Of a stretch of 64,000 nt of DNA, positions 43,395 through 56,269 are shown piece after piece. The stretch lies in NCBI GenBank assembly GCA_947846985.1, contig CANTUZ010000025.1:20706100-20770099 (forward strand), in the 5' to 3' direction. A model generated the notes under the pieces. The model was not told where the DNA came from. It saw only the letters and a list, made by a program, of their open reading frames with translations, and ran no database searches. The translations under genes and the position numbers were made by a program. Origin of the DNA: Fratercula arctica (lineage: Eukaryota; Chordata; Aves; Charadriiformes; Alcidae). Position 1 is the stretch's first letter, and every line of letters begins with the position of its first letter.

Positions 43395-45685
43395 CATAGA
43401 ATCATAGAATAATTTGGGTTGGAAGGGACCTTTAAAGGTCATCTAGTCCAACTGCAACTACATCAGGTTGCTCAGAGCCCCGTCCAACCTGACCTTGAAT
43501 GTTTCCAGGGATGGTGCATCTACCACCTCACTGGGAAACCTGTTCCAGTGTCTCACCACCCTCGTATATAATTTCTTCCTTATATCTAGTCTAAATCTAT
43601 CCTCTTTGAGTTTAAAATGTCCTATCTCAACAGACCTTGCTAAAAAGTTTGTCCCCATCTTTCCTGTAGGCCCCCCTTAAGTACTGGAAGGCTGCTATAA
43701 GGTCTCCCTGGAGCCTTCTCTTCTCCAGGCTGAACAACCCCAACTCTCTCAGGCTGTCCTCATAGCATAGGTGCTCCAGCCCTTGGATCATCTTCGTGGC
43801 CCTCCTCTGGACCCTCTCCAACAGGTCCATATCCTTTTTGTGCTGAGGGCTCCAGAGCTGGATGCAGTACTCCAGGTGGGGTCTCACGAGACCAGAGTAG
43901 AGGGGGAGAATTACCTCTCTCAATCTGCTGGCCACGGTTCTTTTGATGCAGCCCAGGATGCGATTGGCCTTCTGGGCTGCAAGCGCACATTGTTTGTTCA
44001 TATCCAGCTTTTCTTCCACAAGTACCCCCAAGTCCTTTTCTGCAGGGCTGCTCTCTATCACATCATCCCCCAGCCTGTATTGATAACGAGGATTGTCCCG
44101 ACCCAAGTGTAGGACCTTGCACTTGACCTTGTTGAATTTCATGAGGCTTGCTCGGGCCCACCTCTCTAGCTCATCCAGGTCCCTCTGGATGACATCCCGT
44201 CCCTCTGGCTTGTCGACTGTACCACTGGGCTTGGTGTCATCTGCAAACTTGCTGAGGGTGCACTCGATCCCCCGTCTATGTCATTGATGAAGATATTGAA
44301 CAGCACTGGTCCCAGTATGGATCCCTGAGGGACTCCACTCGTCACCCCTCTCCATCTGGACATCGAGCCATTGACCACTACCATCCAGCCAGTTCCTTAT
44401 CCACCAAACAGTCCACCCATCAAATCCGTATCACTCCAAGTTAGAGAGAAGGATGTTGTGGGGGACCGTGTCAAAGGCCTTGCAGAAGTCCAGATAGATG
44501 ATGTCCGTAGCTCTTCCCCTGTCCACTGATGCAGTCACTCCATCGTAGAAAGCCACTAGGTTGGTCAGGCAGGACTTGCCCCTGGTGAAGGCATGCTGGC
44601 TGTCTCGAATCACCTCCCTCTCCTCCATGTGCCTTAGCATAGCTTCTAGGAGGATCTGTTCCATGATCTTCCCAGGCACAGAGCTGAGGCTGACAGGGCG
44701 GTAGTTCCCAGGGTCCTCCTTTCTACCCTTTTTAAACATGGGTGCGATGTTTCCCTTTTCCCAGTCGTCAGGGACTTCACCTGACTGCCATGACTTTTCA
44801 AGTATCATGGAGAGAGTCTTGGCAACTCCATCAGCCAATTCCCTCAGGACTCTGGGGTGCATCTCATCAGGTCCCATGGATTTGTGTATATTCAGGTTCC
44901 TCAGGTGGTCACGAACCTTGTCTTCACTTACAGTGGGAGGGACTTTGTCCCCCAGGTCCCCATCTTGCAGTCCTTCAAACTGGGAGGTGTGAGGAGAGAC
45001 GCTGGCAGTAAGGACCGAGGCAAAAAAATTGTTCAGAACCTCAGCCTTCTCCTTGTCTGTTGTTACCAGTTTGCCATTCTTGGTCATCAGGGAGGGTACG
45101 CTTTCTTTGACCTTCCTTTTCTGGTTGACGTACCTGTAGAAGCCCTTCTTGTTATTCTTAGCATCCCTTGCCAAGTTCAGCTCCAGCCACGCCTTGGCCT
45201 TCCTGACCTCATCCCTACATAACCGGGCAGCATCCCTATACTCTTCCCAGGACACCTAATGCTGCTTGAACTGCCTGTGCAGTTCCTTCTTGCCTTTTAG
45301 TTTGTCCAGCAGGTCCCAGCTCAGCCATGCTGGTCTCCTCCCTTTCTTGCTTGATTTCTTACACCTGGGGATCGAGAGCTCTTGTGCTCTATGGAAAGCG
45401 CCCTTGAAGATCTGCCAGCTCTGTTCTGCCCCCTTGTCCGTGAGGACCCTTTCCCAGGGGGTCCTATTGATTAACTCCTTGAAGAACCAGAGGTTTGCTT
45501 TCATAAAATTCAGGGTCCTGATTAGGCTCCTCGTCTGGCACGTATCCCTCAGGACTGTGAACTCCACCAGTGCGTGGTCACTGCAGTCCAGGCTGCTTCC
45601 AATCTTGACATACCCAATGAACTCACTCGCCTTGGTGACTATGAGGTCCAGTATCGCATCCCCTTGGGTAGGGCTTACTTACATA
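43395..45685 (-). mobile_element. CR1 LINE copy I
   Basis: The tail ATAGAATCATAGAATAA lies at 43,395. Minus-strand pieces run through the ORF2 tail (43,627-44,142), the palm with [16 protein letters not shown] near 44,300, the RT fingers and linker in 44,431-45,255 (open, 274 codons: [47 protein letters not shown]), and linker 45,256-45,567 to about 45,685. The aspartate box is broken by a shift between 44,384 and 44,142. It is 5'-truncated in the endonuclease. Confidence 0.92.
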
Positions 45686-45689
45686 GCTT

Positions 45690-46589
45690 GATGGGCCCAC
45701 GTGTGGAATTTGGATGATGAGGTGAAGTCTCTGTGCTCAAAGAGCAATTAAGACTGGCTTTGCTATCTCTTGTGCAGCCCAGGGGAGTGAAGGCTTGTCT
45801 GGCTATCACAGGATACATAAATAACGGGGTAGACCTAGGGAGCCAGGACAGCCCTGCTTTTCTTCAGCAGAGACAGTAAAATCAAGATAACAGAGATTTT
45901 GTGTAGTTCTTTATTTCCTTGAGAGGCTACCATGCCCGATAATTGACCTTTGCCTCATTACCTGTGAAATGCATATTAAAGTTGACACCCCCATATATAC
46001 TAATAAAGATTTTAGAGATCATGCTAAACATATATGACTATAGCACTCATCTCTCCACCCAAATCATACTACACGTCACCTAGGGGGAGGGAAACATCTT
46101 AATTTTGGGGATAAAAGGATGGAGAAAATGACTGTTAAATTGGGAGAGAAGAAATTTGATACCTGACGGACCAGTCGACAGCCGACCCCAGGCAGGGACG
46201 TCTTTCTGGGTAAGCGATGCGCCTTTCATCCTCTGGTGAATGTTACTCCGAGTTGTTGTACTATCATTATTTTTGCTAGCAATATTAGCCTTAAGTAATT
46301 AGCGCTATTGTAGTTAGCGAATTTATCAATGGCAATCTCTAATCTGTGACTGTCACTCTCAATAAAATAACTAATTTCGAATATTTGTGAATCTGATCCA
46401 GTGAAAGTCCTTTGCTGGGACTCTGACAGACAAATATCGGAACTGTTATTATTTTTGCTAGACTAATTTCGATTATTTGTGAATCTCACTCAGTGAAAGT
46501 CCTTTGCTGGGACTCTGATAGTAAATCAGTGAAAGTCCTGGGACTCTGACAGACAAATATCGAAACTACAGCCCTTTTAACATGACACC
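45690..46589. repeat. unclassified LTR-like region with internal repeats
   Basis: No coding signal. From 46,370 a motif GTGAATCT...CAGTGAAAGTCC followed by TTTGCTGGGACTCTGACAG occurs about three times (near 46,388, 46,482 and 46,526, the last shortened), each with nearby ACAAATATCG or ATTTCGA. GACCCCAGGCAGGGACG and AATAAAATAA also occur. It looks like an LTR or leader of another ERV directly before the ERVL fragment, but the ends are not defined. Confidence 0.5.
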
Positions 46590-47959
46590 ATGACACCTCA
46601 GGCCATCAAGGAAGAGATGCAACATATAGATGGGCTCGTGACCGAGGGGTGGACTTGACCATGGACACTATTGCACAGGTCATCCATGAATGTGAGACAT
46701 GCTGCAATCAAGCAAGCCAAGCAGTTAAAGCCTCTTTGGTATGGAGGACGATGGTTGAAATATAAATATGGGGAGGCCTGGCAGATTGATTATATCACAC
46801 TGCCACAAACCCGTCAAGGCAAGCGCTATGTGCTCACAATGGTGGAAGCAACCACTGGATGGCTGGAAACATACCCTGTGCCCCATGCCGCTGCCCGGTT
46901 TACTATCCTGGGCCTTGAAAAGCAAGTCCTGTGGCGACATGGTACCCCAGAGAGGACTGAGTCGGACAATGGGACTCATTTCCAAAACAGCCTCATAGAC
47001 ACCTGGGCCAAAGAGCATGATATTGAGTGGGTATATCACATCCCCTATCACGCACCAGCCTCTGGGAAGGTAGAACGATACAATGGATTGTTAATAATTA
47101 CACTGAGAGCAATGATGGGTGGTGGGACCTTAAAACATTGGGATACACATTTAGCACAAGCTACCTGGCTAGTTCACACCAGGGGATCTACCAATCGAGC
47201 TGCCCTGCCCAGTCAAAACTTCCACGTGCCGTAGAAGGGGATAAAGTCCCCGTAGTGCACATGAAGAATATGTTAGGGAAGACAGTCTGGGTTAGTCCTG
47301 CCTCAGGAGAAGGTAAAGCCATCCGTGAGACTGCTTTTGCCCAAGGACCTGGGTGCACTTGGTGGGTAATGCGGAAGGATGGGGAAGTCCGATGTGTGCC
47401 TCATGGGGATCTGATTTTGGGTGAGAATAGCCAATGAATCAAATTGTGTGTTGTTGACTGCTAAGTAACACTGTCACTGTATGTCCTCATTACTGTAATT
47501 GCTGTCAGCTGTATTACAGTAAGAATCACCCAAATTATGGACAGATGGACCTTGATGAAAATTTGAGTAAAGCACAGCGGTGATGGAATCAGAACTGACC
47601 TCAGCAGCTGGCGCCCAGTGACTTCATCGAGATCTACATCTTCAGCCCATGGACCATGGGCATAAACTGCACCAGGTACACCAGCCACAAGCTCCAAAAA
47701 TACAGCATGCAACAGGCCAGCACCACACACCATCTCACCTGCCCTGAGAGACTGTTCTAACAGATGGAGCCCAAAGCCATGGATTAAACAAACTCAACAG
47801 ACATTTCAGAGGGTTGGCCCATAGACTAAGGATATTATATCTGTATGAATATATATATGTGCATATAGATATATATAAGACCAGGGAAAGTGGTGGCAAT
47901 TCATTGGAACCTGTAAGATATGGGCATGACGTAGATGGTATGGAATAAGGGGTGGATAA
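46590..47959 (+). pseudogene. pol: ERVL integrase and 3' region, 5'-truncated
   Basis: The sequence starts in the RNase H/integrase border (YRWARDRGVDLTMDT equivalent near 46,615) and has the zinc-binding end near 46,690. Frame 46,671-47,234 reads WQIDYITLPQT, TESDNGTHFQNS and ASGKVERYNG, so the D, D and E catalytic residues are all present. A one-base shift before 47,230 moves the C-terminal part (VEGDKVPVVHMKNMLGK, WWVMRKDGEVRCVPHGD) to the frame ending 47,437. About 520 bp of non-coding spacer with a TATATA run near 47,855 and the purine-rich GGAATAAGGGGTGG follow, then the LTR. There is no env. Integrase joins the viral DNA ends to host DNA. Confidence 0.88.
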
Positions 47960-48224
47960 TGTCCTGGTTCTGGCAGGGATAGGGTTAATTCTCCCCAGGT
48001 TCCCGCAGGGACACAGATATTCCATGCCATGTGAGCCATGCCCAGTCAGAGCTGCCCCTCTATCTGTGGTGGTGTTATTTTCTTGTTTCCTTTGCTGTTT
48101 TGTTAAACTGCCTTTGTCTCAACCCACGAGTTTTGCCTTTTTCTTCGGATCCTTCCCTGTGGGGGGGGAAGCTCAAGAGAGTGGCACATGGTTCTTTGTT
48201 GCCATCTGAGGCCAAACCACATCA
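47960..48224 (+). mobile_element. 3' LTR type A (ERVL)
   Basis: It begins TGTCCTGGTTCTGGCAGGG and ends GGCCAAACCACATCA. It is shorter than the 346-bp copy at 62,342 owing to internal deletion of the GC-rich part. It directly follows the integrase block's polypurine side. Confidence 0.9.
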
Positions 48225-49876
48225 AACCTCAAGATTATAAGTCAGAACTCAAAATCTTTATTTTGTTGTCCATAAAGCTGTGGAATACTATGGATGTTTG
48301 TGGGAGCAACACTTTGTATGCTGTCAGTTATGGGATGGGATGCCTAACAGTTTATTAAAAGGAGACATTTCCATATGAGATACCAAATTACCAAATTTAG
48401 AATAGCCGTGCATTGTGTTGCATCTCTTCTGCTATATAAGCTTAACTAATAAATGAGTGCACAAGTTGGGGCTGGGGGCGGGGGGGATATCTTTTCCTAC
48501 TTCTTACTATTTGTTTTAGTCAGATTTTACCAAGGAAGTTGTAAGTTCAGACACGTCCTCATTTCTACTTCTGGAAGAATGTTTTTAATACATATATAAG
48601 TTGTCACAGTGGAGGCCAAACTGAAATATAAAAAAAAAAATGTGAGCAACCCTTAACTTGTCATGGGACTTGAAGCTAATTTATTTTCTGCCTGTAAATT
48701 CATTTGCTAGTTTGCAACTCAAATGCAAGGTAAGTTAGGCTATACTGAGGTCTGGGCTCTATTGCTGTCAGTACCTACCAGGTAGTTGGAAGGTAGCTCA
48801 GAAATCTGTGCACTATGTTTCAGCCAGAGTAACTGTATTTTTTGTATATTTAAAACCTATATCCTGCATTGAATTTACTATTTATTTTGTAGCAACAGTT
48901 AGAAGTGACACTATACAGCAGCTTTAGGTGACTAAAACAACAGCTGCCCAGTGAGGTGGTAGACTCTTTATCCTTGGTGACATTCAAAGGTTGGCTTGGT
49001 ATGACCCTAAGCAAACTGATCCTAATTCCAAAGTTGAACGAATTTACTTACGGATGTCCCCTGCAATCTATTTAATAGAATCACACAATAGTTCAAAGTA
49101 AATTTTAAAATGCAGTACATCTGTTCCTGAGATATCCTAAGAAGTCTCATCATGAGCTGCTTTTCTGGCTCAGTAACTGACTTGTTGGATGCAAAATTCT
49201 CATCTTTTGATGCGTCATATGAGTACTGTGGGAAAGTAACGGTGCCTGTGTCCCCTGCTTGCGTACCTCTGCCCAGGCATTGCTTCAGAGATTCCCCGGT
49301 CCATGAGGTATTGAGATTAAACTTGTTCTTTGCCTTTCATCCGTGGTTTGTGGTTGCTCTTGCATCAGCTCACACATTTGGCATAGTCAGCAGTTCCAGG
49401 AACAACCATACCATGTCTGAGGAAAAAATGAGGGGCTGGGGAGGAAACTGAGATGACTTCCTATATTCCATGATGGCCCAGTACTGAACACTGGACTCCT
49501 GTTGCTGCTTTTCTTGCTCAATTGGCTCTGCCACAGGTATGGCCTGAATTAGATGATGGAGAAGTGATTACCCCCCCAGGCAATTGAAAGGGCTATGCAT
49601 CGGTTGCCATGGAAAATGGCATCGCATTCTTCGCATAAATTAGCAGGGAAATTAGGATGACTGTTAGCTACCGGACTTAGAGCTCTAGTAAAGTGAGAGA
49701 ACTGGAAAAGGAAAATGGCTTATTACTATTTTAAGAACAGGTTTGGGAGCAAGAAATACAGGACACATGTTTAAGCATTTGTTAATTTTTTTTTTAAATG
49801 AGTGTTAAACAATACAAGGAAAAAGTAGCAACACTAGCTGAATTTAACTCAATATCACTAATCATCTTACAGACCT
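48225..49876. other. gene-free stretch with one CR1 scrap
   Basis: No gene recognised. A small CR1 remnant lies at 48,942-49,025. The frame at 49,152-49,451 has no motif. Confidence 0.55.
48942..49025 (+). mobile_element. CR1 LINE copy J, short remnant
   Basis: CTGCCCAGTGAGGTGGTAGA followed by TTGGTGACATTCAAAGG and CTAAGCAAACTGATC matches the last part of CR1 ORF2 (RLPxEVV, LETFK). About 85 bp, old. Confidence 0.7.
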
Positions 49877-50236
49877 TGTCCTGGTTCCAGTGGGGATAGG
49901 GTTAATTCTCCCCAGGGTCCGGCAGGGACATGGGTATTCCATCCCATGTGAGCCATGCCCAGCCTGTAGCCAGGAGCTGCCAGGGGAGGGGGCAGGAAGT
50001 CGCTGCTTGGGAGCGGGCTGGGGCGTCCCGAATGCGCTCGGTGAGCGGTGTTACCGTAGTCGGTTTTGTACATTCCTCTGTCCGTGTTATTGTTGTTTTC
50101 CTGTTCCCTTTGCTGTTCTGTTAAACTGCCTTTGTCTCAACCCAAGAGTTTCGCCTTTTTCTTCCGATTCTTCCCCGGGAGGGTGAGGGAGTTCGAGAGA
50201 GCAGCACTTCGTTCTTTGTTGCCGTCTGAGGCAACA
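49877..50236 (+). mobile_element. LTR type A (ERVL), 5' side of a plus element
   Basis: It begins TGTCCTGGTTCCAGTGG and ends in TCTGAGGCAACA, lacking the usual AAACCA before the end. It has the GC-rich middle and CTTTGTCTCAACCCAAGAG block of the family. A gag leader scrap follows at 50,277, so it was a 5' LTR. Confidence 0.88.
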
Positions 50237-50276
50237 AATTGAGAATTTGAGAATGTCTCCCAAATTGAGAATTCCT

Positions 50277-50380
50277 AGGGATGCTCAAATCAGCCTGGTC
50301 CTATTGTTATGTCTCCTGAATGCATTCCGGGTCTTGTTTAGGGTTAAACAACTACCCAGAGATCTGCCCCGAGGCATAGA
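50277..50380 (+). pseudogene. gag: ERVL gag fragment
   Basis: GGATGCTCAAATCAGCCTGG through GTTTAGGGTTAAACAACTA and CCCAGAGATCTGCCCC matches the gag hydrophobic-to-soluble junction of the copies at 41.3 and 61.9 kb. The primer-binding site and gag start were deleted between 50,236 and 50,277, and the remainder is lost. Confidence 0.75.
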
Positions 50381-50803
50381 ATTGCCTAGAATAAACTCAG
50401 TGTAGGGGACAAACATTAAGTCAATATAGTAGAAAAAAACAAAACTAGCCAAAATGAAGCTGTGTACTCATTCCCTAAGGTTTCCTTTTCCCCCCATTCA
50501 GCCCCAGGAAACAATGCTCACAAGAATGCAGAGTTCTAGAACTGAGAGAAACCCTTGTGCTGGTTACATCCCGAAATATTGTCATACCTTGCAGCTTTGC
50601 TCATTTAAGTGACAGATGACTTTCCATACAAAACCTTTTGAGTGAAGAAGTTATTGACACAGTATTGATACAGTAACTGGTGATACAGTAGCCTTGAACA
50701 GCACAAAACACTGGGGTGGAAGGCCCCTCAGGCCTTACTGATACCGAGTTAAAAAGAACGTTTCCCTCCTTACCGGAATAATGTAGCTAAGTTTGAAATA
50801 CTT

Positions 50804-51293
50804 TGTAAGCGGATGGGTTAAACATCTGCTAGGTTTAGTTTGATAAAAGGAAGCCTTGAGACATTGTATCCTTGAGTAGAATAGATAGGGAGAGGTGCTA
50901 GAATAAGCTAGTTTTGTGAAAACAAGAGTTGCAAACTAAGCCAAAAGACAAACTGAGTATGCCCGAAGACCAAGTTCAATCAGCGGACACGGTGAGGAAG
51001 ACTATCGACGACCACCAGAGGACCCTGGAAGACCACCAATGGACATGGATGCGCATGCGTCAAGGACGTTTACGTATATTAATGAGTTCTAGGTGATAAT
51101 ATGAATATGTTAATCATTTCTGGGAAATGTAATGAATATGTATATTCTGATTGCTTATAACCTTTGTAGTTGAGCAACTCGGCACGCACACTAGACGAAG
51201 CGATTCCCTGTGTGCCCAGTGCTGCAATAAAGAATGCCTGCTTTCTAACACTCCAAAATTGAGTCTTAGAGAGTCCTTAATTGCCAGCTTACA
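50804..51293 (+). mobile_element. probable LTR of another family (type H)
   Basis: The ends form a perfect 7-bp inverted repeat, TGTAAGC at 50,804 and GCTTACA at 51,293. AATAAAGAATGCCTGC near 51,226 is a polyadenylation signal 60-70 bp before the end, as in LTRs. No target duplication is visible and no internal region adjoins. Confidence 0.6.
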
Positions 51294-54200
51294 GTATCAG
51301 TATTTCCCAGTAAGACTTTCAACACATTCTCTATATAAATATAAAATTACCTGAGTGCAGGAATCAAAAAAGAGACAGCTTACACTGCAGGTCATTCCCC
51401 ACCCCAACTTCCCTTCTTTGTCAGTGTTTTCCTCCAGCTGAGAACAAGATTAAAATATTTCCTGCAGATTAAATGTGTATTTAAAGAGTCATAAGAGGCT
51501 TAAAACAAAACTGAACATTCACAAGGGCACTGTAGTTTTCTGCAAATGTGATTCTTGATTTTTTTTTTTTTTTATTTTCCTCAATCCTAATTCTCCCTCA
51601 CCCCCTTTTTAAGGGGCATTCTATACTTCTGATCAGACAAAATTATTTTACAGACTTGGTTCTTTGATTTCTCATTCTCCAGTCTCAAAAAAGTAGTAAA
51701 TCTGACTTTCCTCTTAAAATTATCTCATTATCATTCCAGGAATGATTTTGCAGGAAAAAAGTTTAACAATATGAAAACATTTGTTTATGGGAAAATCCTA
51801 TCACCTTCAGAAACTATTTGAATGAAAGAAACGACCTGTTTTATTCCTTTAGGAAAGGGGCAGTCCTGAACATGCAGAAAGACAGACTGAAGTTGTAGAA
51901 AGCACAGATAAGAAATAAACAGGAAATGCACAATAAGTCTGCCTTGCCCAGAGTAATACAGTGCATGTTGAAGAATACTATGTTTTAAGTTTATTAATAC
52001 TATGTTTTAAGTCCCTTTTATAAAGGGAATTTCAAACACAAATGTTTGCAAACATTGTGCCATCAAGTGTTCCAGAGACTTTACCATGGATTTCAGATTT
52101 ATGCACGCACTGTTTAATGCACTACCGATTATTATGTTGGTGAAGTCAGCTGGTTATTGCTTTTTTGCCTTAAAGAATTTATTTTTATTTTTTTTAGAAA
52201 TTAGCTACCCTATGGCACATTTATACCTAGCTAAAGCAGAGAAAAATTAAAGAATGTAGTCTGATGCATAATGCCACAATCTTTCAAAACAAAGAGATAC
52301 TATACTTCAGAACTGCATGCAGGCAAACTCAAGTAGAAGTTCTGTGCAACCTCTTTTTACCTGGAAACACAAGAAAATAAATCCAGAGTCCCTGCATGGA
52401 AAGGCAAGATGCAAAGAGTATCTGTGAAGAACAGAGTAATGAAGCAGTAAATCAGTAGTCAAACGTTCATTGAAGAGAGACTGCAAGTCTGCGCACATAC
52501 TCACTTTTCAGTTTTACCTTTAACTAGATAAAGGTTTATTCAGAAAATCAAACCCCCTTCTCACCCATCCCAAATTATACAGACAGATACTCAAAACATT
52601 TAATTTAGGGAGAGTTCATGAGCTATGATAAACATCCTGTATACAACCACTCTTAATTCTTGTAGGAATAATTTCAGATGTTATGTTTGATAAACTGCAA
52701 TAGGTACTAAAAAAGCTATTCTAATCATTATTGTGCAAGCCTGCATAAAACATAAGTCTGAGTTTGCTGCAGCTTTAACTTCCACCTACCACATCTTATG
52801 GCCTTTTACTGCTAATCTGAACTCTAGTCAGGTATGACAAGTTGTACCTTTGAGTCCTCCAGAGATTAAATTCCACCATGTTTAGTTTTCCATACAATAG
52901 GGCCAGAAAAGCTCTTTAGCCAGTTACAGAACTCTCCCTGCCACCCACTCTACCCAAAAGGCATAAGACAGGAGGCAAAGCAAAATACACCCAGTGATCT
53001 AAGTGGTCCTTAAAACAAGGCTAAGTCAGGTTCCCTTCATAGGTTTATTCTAGGTTACAGTGGCCCATGACTGTAGTTACTGTGGTTTCTTTTCACAGAA
53101 ATTGAGGGCTTCATCAACTTTACAGCTTCCTCCAAAAATTACAGTTCACTTGCATTTGTGACTCTTTTGGACATGAGTTTGCTCTGAAGCAAACTTTTCC
53201 ACAAGAGACAACAGAAGAGTACTTATGTCTGTCAAAGGTAAACACACTATATACTAGATGAACCTCAGGGCTCCATCCTTCTCAAAAGATGGCTCTGTAA
53301 AAACATGTATTTCAATTAAGTTGTGGGTGTAGCCACTAACCTTTAGTTCCATATGAAGATACCCATGTTCCATGCACGTCAAAATAATACCATTTCATGA
53401 AACTACAATGACATATGCTTTTTTAATATCTGATGTAGAAGCAACCATCAATACTTATAAAAGCTTGAGGAGTGCATTTGTAACTGTTTACAAGACGTTT
53501 AACAGCTCCTTAAGATTATGTCATCTCATCACTCAGTACAAGTTTTATAATCGATCTGTTAAAAATAGGAAGGGACATTAAGTTTAGATGATCCCTTTAC
53601 ATAAAGCTCTTTCCCAAACCAGGTTTTCACAAGACTATCTTCCCATGCAAAATTCTCATAACAAAGTTCAAGGAATCTACTATTTTCCACTTGCAAAACC
53701 CCCCACCTTTTTTACAGCAACATACTAGCTACCAAGCATCAAACACTTACTGAAAGTTTTAACACTTAATACCTGAAGTTTTTCCTAAAAAATTGCTTTT
53801 GACTTCCTACATTAAGTGATAATCAGCACTGGGATCATCATAACAGACTACATATATGCCAATGCTTGCTGTAGTGTATGATATGAGCTACTCAAACATC
53901 GAGCGTTCCATAAGCTCAACAGTAAGGAACATTAAGTGCAACAGTTCACTTAAAGCACAACAGAATACAATCTAGTTTGGTACTTCAGTAGCTTTAATCC
54001 TGTGACTCAAATGCACTTGCAGAATATGACATCCTCATTCCTCCTGGGTTCATGTTGCCTCTGCCTTCACAATTCTAGGAAACAAAATAGGTACTAGTTT
54101 AGAATCATTAACACTTTCAATCATTTAACATTAAAAGTCATTATAAAACAATTTTATCTTTCTGCATGCATGAGTCAATGTTATTTCAACAATTATTTTT

Positions 54201-55991
54201 TTTAAATAAATACAGAGCTCTTTCACCATTACCCTTCTATACATAAGGGTTTTACATCCCAGTCTGAAATTAATGCACTTTCCCCACACCTGATAAAATC
54301 TGAGGTCAATTAATAATCTTTCCCAAAGTTCAAATCCCAAATTCTTCTCTTACCGGACACAAATCAGTTCAACTTTGGGGAAAAGCTTCCTTCTCCATTT
54401 CTTATTTAAGTATGACCATCTGCATTACTTTCCCGGTAAAATCCTTTTACTTTGGAGAAAGGATTAAGCCCAGTCATCTATAGAATTGTCCAAAAATAAT
54501 CAAATAGGAGCCTCCAACAGATTCTTCTTTCAAGTTCATCATCTGATTATCAAATGGCCCTTACATGCGTTCCCTTTGAAAGACAAAGTGAATATTAAAC
54601 ACAGATAAGGTGTTACCTTTCTTCCCTAGGAGAAAGGACATCAGGATCATTATTGAACACACCCACATTACAGTAGAAGCCTACTGCAACTGATACAGTT
54701 ATAGTAGCAACAGAACAAAACACTAGATTATACAAGCCTCTTTTTCAGTAAAACAGCAAAAAACAGCTTTAATAGCTAATTTTAAAGGAAAAAAGAGTGC
54801 TGATTACAGATGTGCTGTTTCTGTCAGAAGGTGTCATGAAGATCTTAATTCCTTCCTTAACTCAAGAGTTGGTGCACTGCCTGTATGTGATTAGGAAGGT
54901 AGCACTCCCAAGGCAGACAGATTTTCCCTGAAACTATTCTATTTGCAAGTGGGTGGACCAAGAGTCCCAGTCAGATTTTGTAACTCAGAGGTCATAAAGG
55001 ACATGAAGGACAGACTCAGACCTAGAAGTAACAGGTTTCACGAAATGCTGGGAGACACTCCACAAAGGCTGGAGATGTGTATTTGGAAGTAATCTAGGCT
55101 CAGGTTAATGTGATCCACCTTTGAAAGCAATCTATACAAATTAAAGAGTGTCCTTGAACAGGAATATAGAAGAAAGATCCACTGAGGCTGCAAGCATGAG
55201 AAGGAAGCAAAACTTGTAAGTGTGTAACTGAGGTCCCATGAAGACTCAAAGAAAAAAGATTCATATCTGATTAGGAAACTGGTCAGGCAAGTACATACAC
55301 CCAGTACTTTCAATAATTATGGGATGCAGAAAGATAATTTAGGAAAGGGAGGTCTGAGCTTGAACAGGAGTTCAGACATTGTGTAAGCAGTGAGAGTAAT
55401 TATTTCTCTTGTAGTCTGTAAGAGAGTATTAACATTTGGAATGCAACTGAGATGTGATAAAGTTCTTACAGAAACAAGAAATCAAGAAAAGGCTTGATGA
55501 AGGTATCAAAATCTAAGTGGAAGTTTTAGAACTACTGAAAACAAATGGCACTCATGCACGTAAAGAAGGATTGTATATCAGAAAGGTTGTTGAGTTGAGC
55601 AATAATGGGGTGCCTGGTTATGTTATGCCCTGGTGCCAAAGACAGCTCTACCAGTGCTGCTTGTGAAACAGCAAGATCACTTTTTTGAGCTTACACAGAT
55701 GTGGTGGGGAGGAACAAGAAACATATAGGGGCAGTATGAGGACTTCTACAGAAGTGGAACTTAAGAGCCTTCAGACAAAGCACCTAAATTAAACAGTTCA
55801 TCTATATAAGTCACTAGGAGTTCTGTTACTTAAAAATAAAGGAAGTCTTCAGCAAAGAACGTTAACATTATAGCTTTTCAGTATCTTCTAGCAACTTTAT
55901 AAACTTTTAAACATAAGGAGTATCCTTAACAACTCTTCAGATATTTATCTCTATACATCTTCAGATGTATTTCCATTTTTATTTTACTCAC
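51294..55991. other. unique AT-rich DNA, possible intron or flank of the DDX4-like gene
   Basis: No transposon and no convincing exon were recognised in 4.7 kb. It lies downstream (minus strand) of the DDX4-like exon at 55,992. I looked for the next helicase exons and could not see them. Confidence 0.55.
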
Positions 55992-56155
55992 CTCTGAACT
56001 TCTTCAGGAAAAGTGGCACTAAACATTAGTGTTTGATGTTTGTCTTTTGGTAGCATGCTTGGGTAAGAAATCACCTTTTTCATATCTAACCCAAAACCCA
56101 TATCAAGCATGCAGTCTGCTTCATCTAGCACCAAATATTTCATATTTAAGCAAAA
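55992..56155 (-). pseudogene. DDX4: DDX4 (VASA)-like exon with DEAD box
   Basis: The minus strand reads [18 protein letters not shown] and then [17 protein letters not shown] and [14 protein letters not shown] without a stop. These contain helicase motif II (DEAD) and motif III (SAT). DDX4 is the germ-cell RNA helicase of the piRNA pathway, and the MKKxIS and FPEEVQR parts match it better than DDX3. The exon ends at a good splice donor (GTGAGT, plus positions 55,986-55,991). The arginine that normally follows DEAD is cysteine, a CGC-to-TGC type change. No AG acceptor is obvious at the start near 56,155. With the broken exon at 63,630 this is most likely a non-processed pseudogene or decayed sex-chromosome copy. 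Confidence 0.75.
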
Positions 56156-56269
56156 CAATTCACAAGCATTTCAGTGAAAGAAAAATTGTATTGGTTCACT
56201 GACAGCATATACTTACAGAATAACCTAATTTCCCAAATCCATCTTTTACTTATTTCTTTCTAGTAGAAG

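Noticed and set aside
49152..49451. 99-codon open frame
   Set aside because: No motif, no neighbouring exon evidence, and it lies between ERV fragments.
54020..54085. Possible minus-strand exon (reading GRGNMNPGGMRMSYSAS after a TTTCCTAG acceptor-like site)
   Set aside because: It is short, could not be assigned to DDX4 or any gene I know, and has no clear donor, so it is not annotated.
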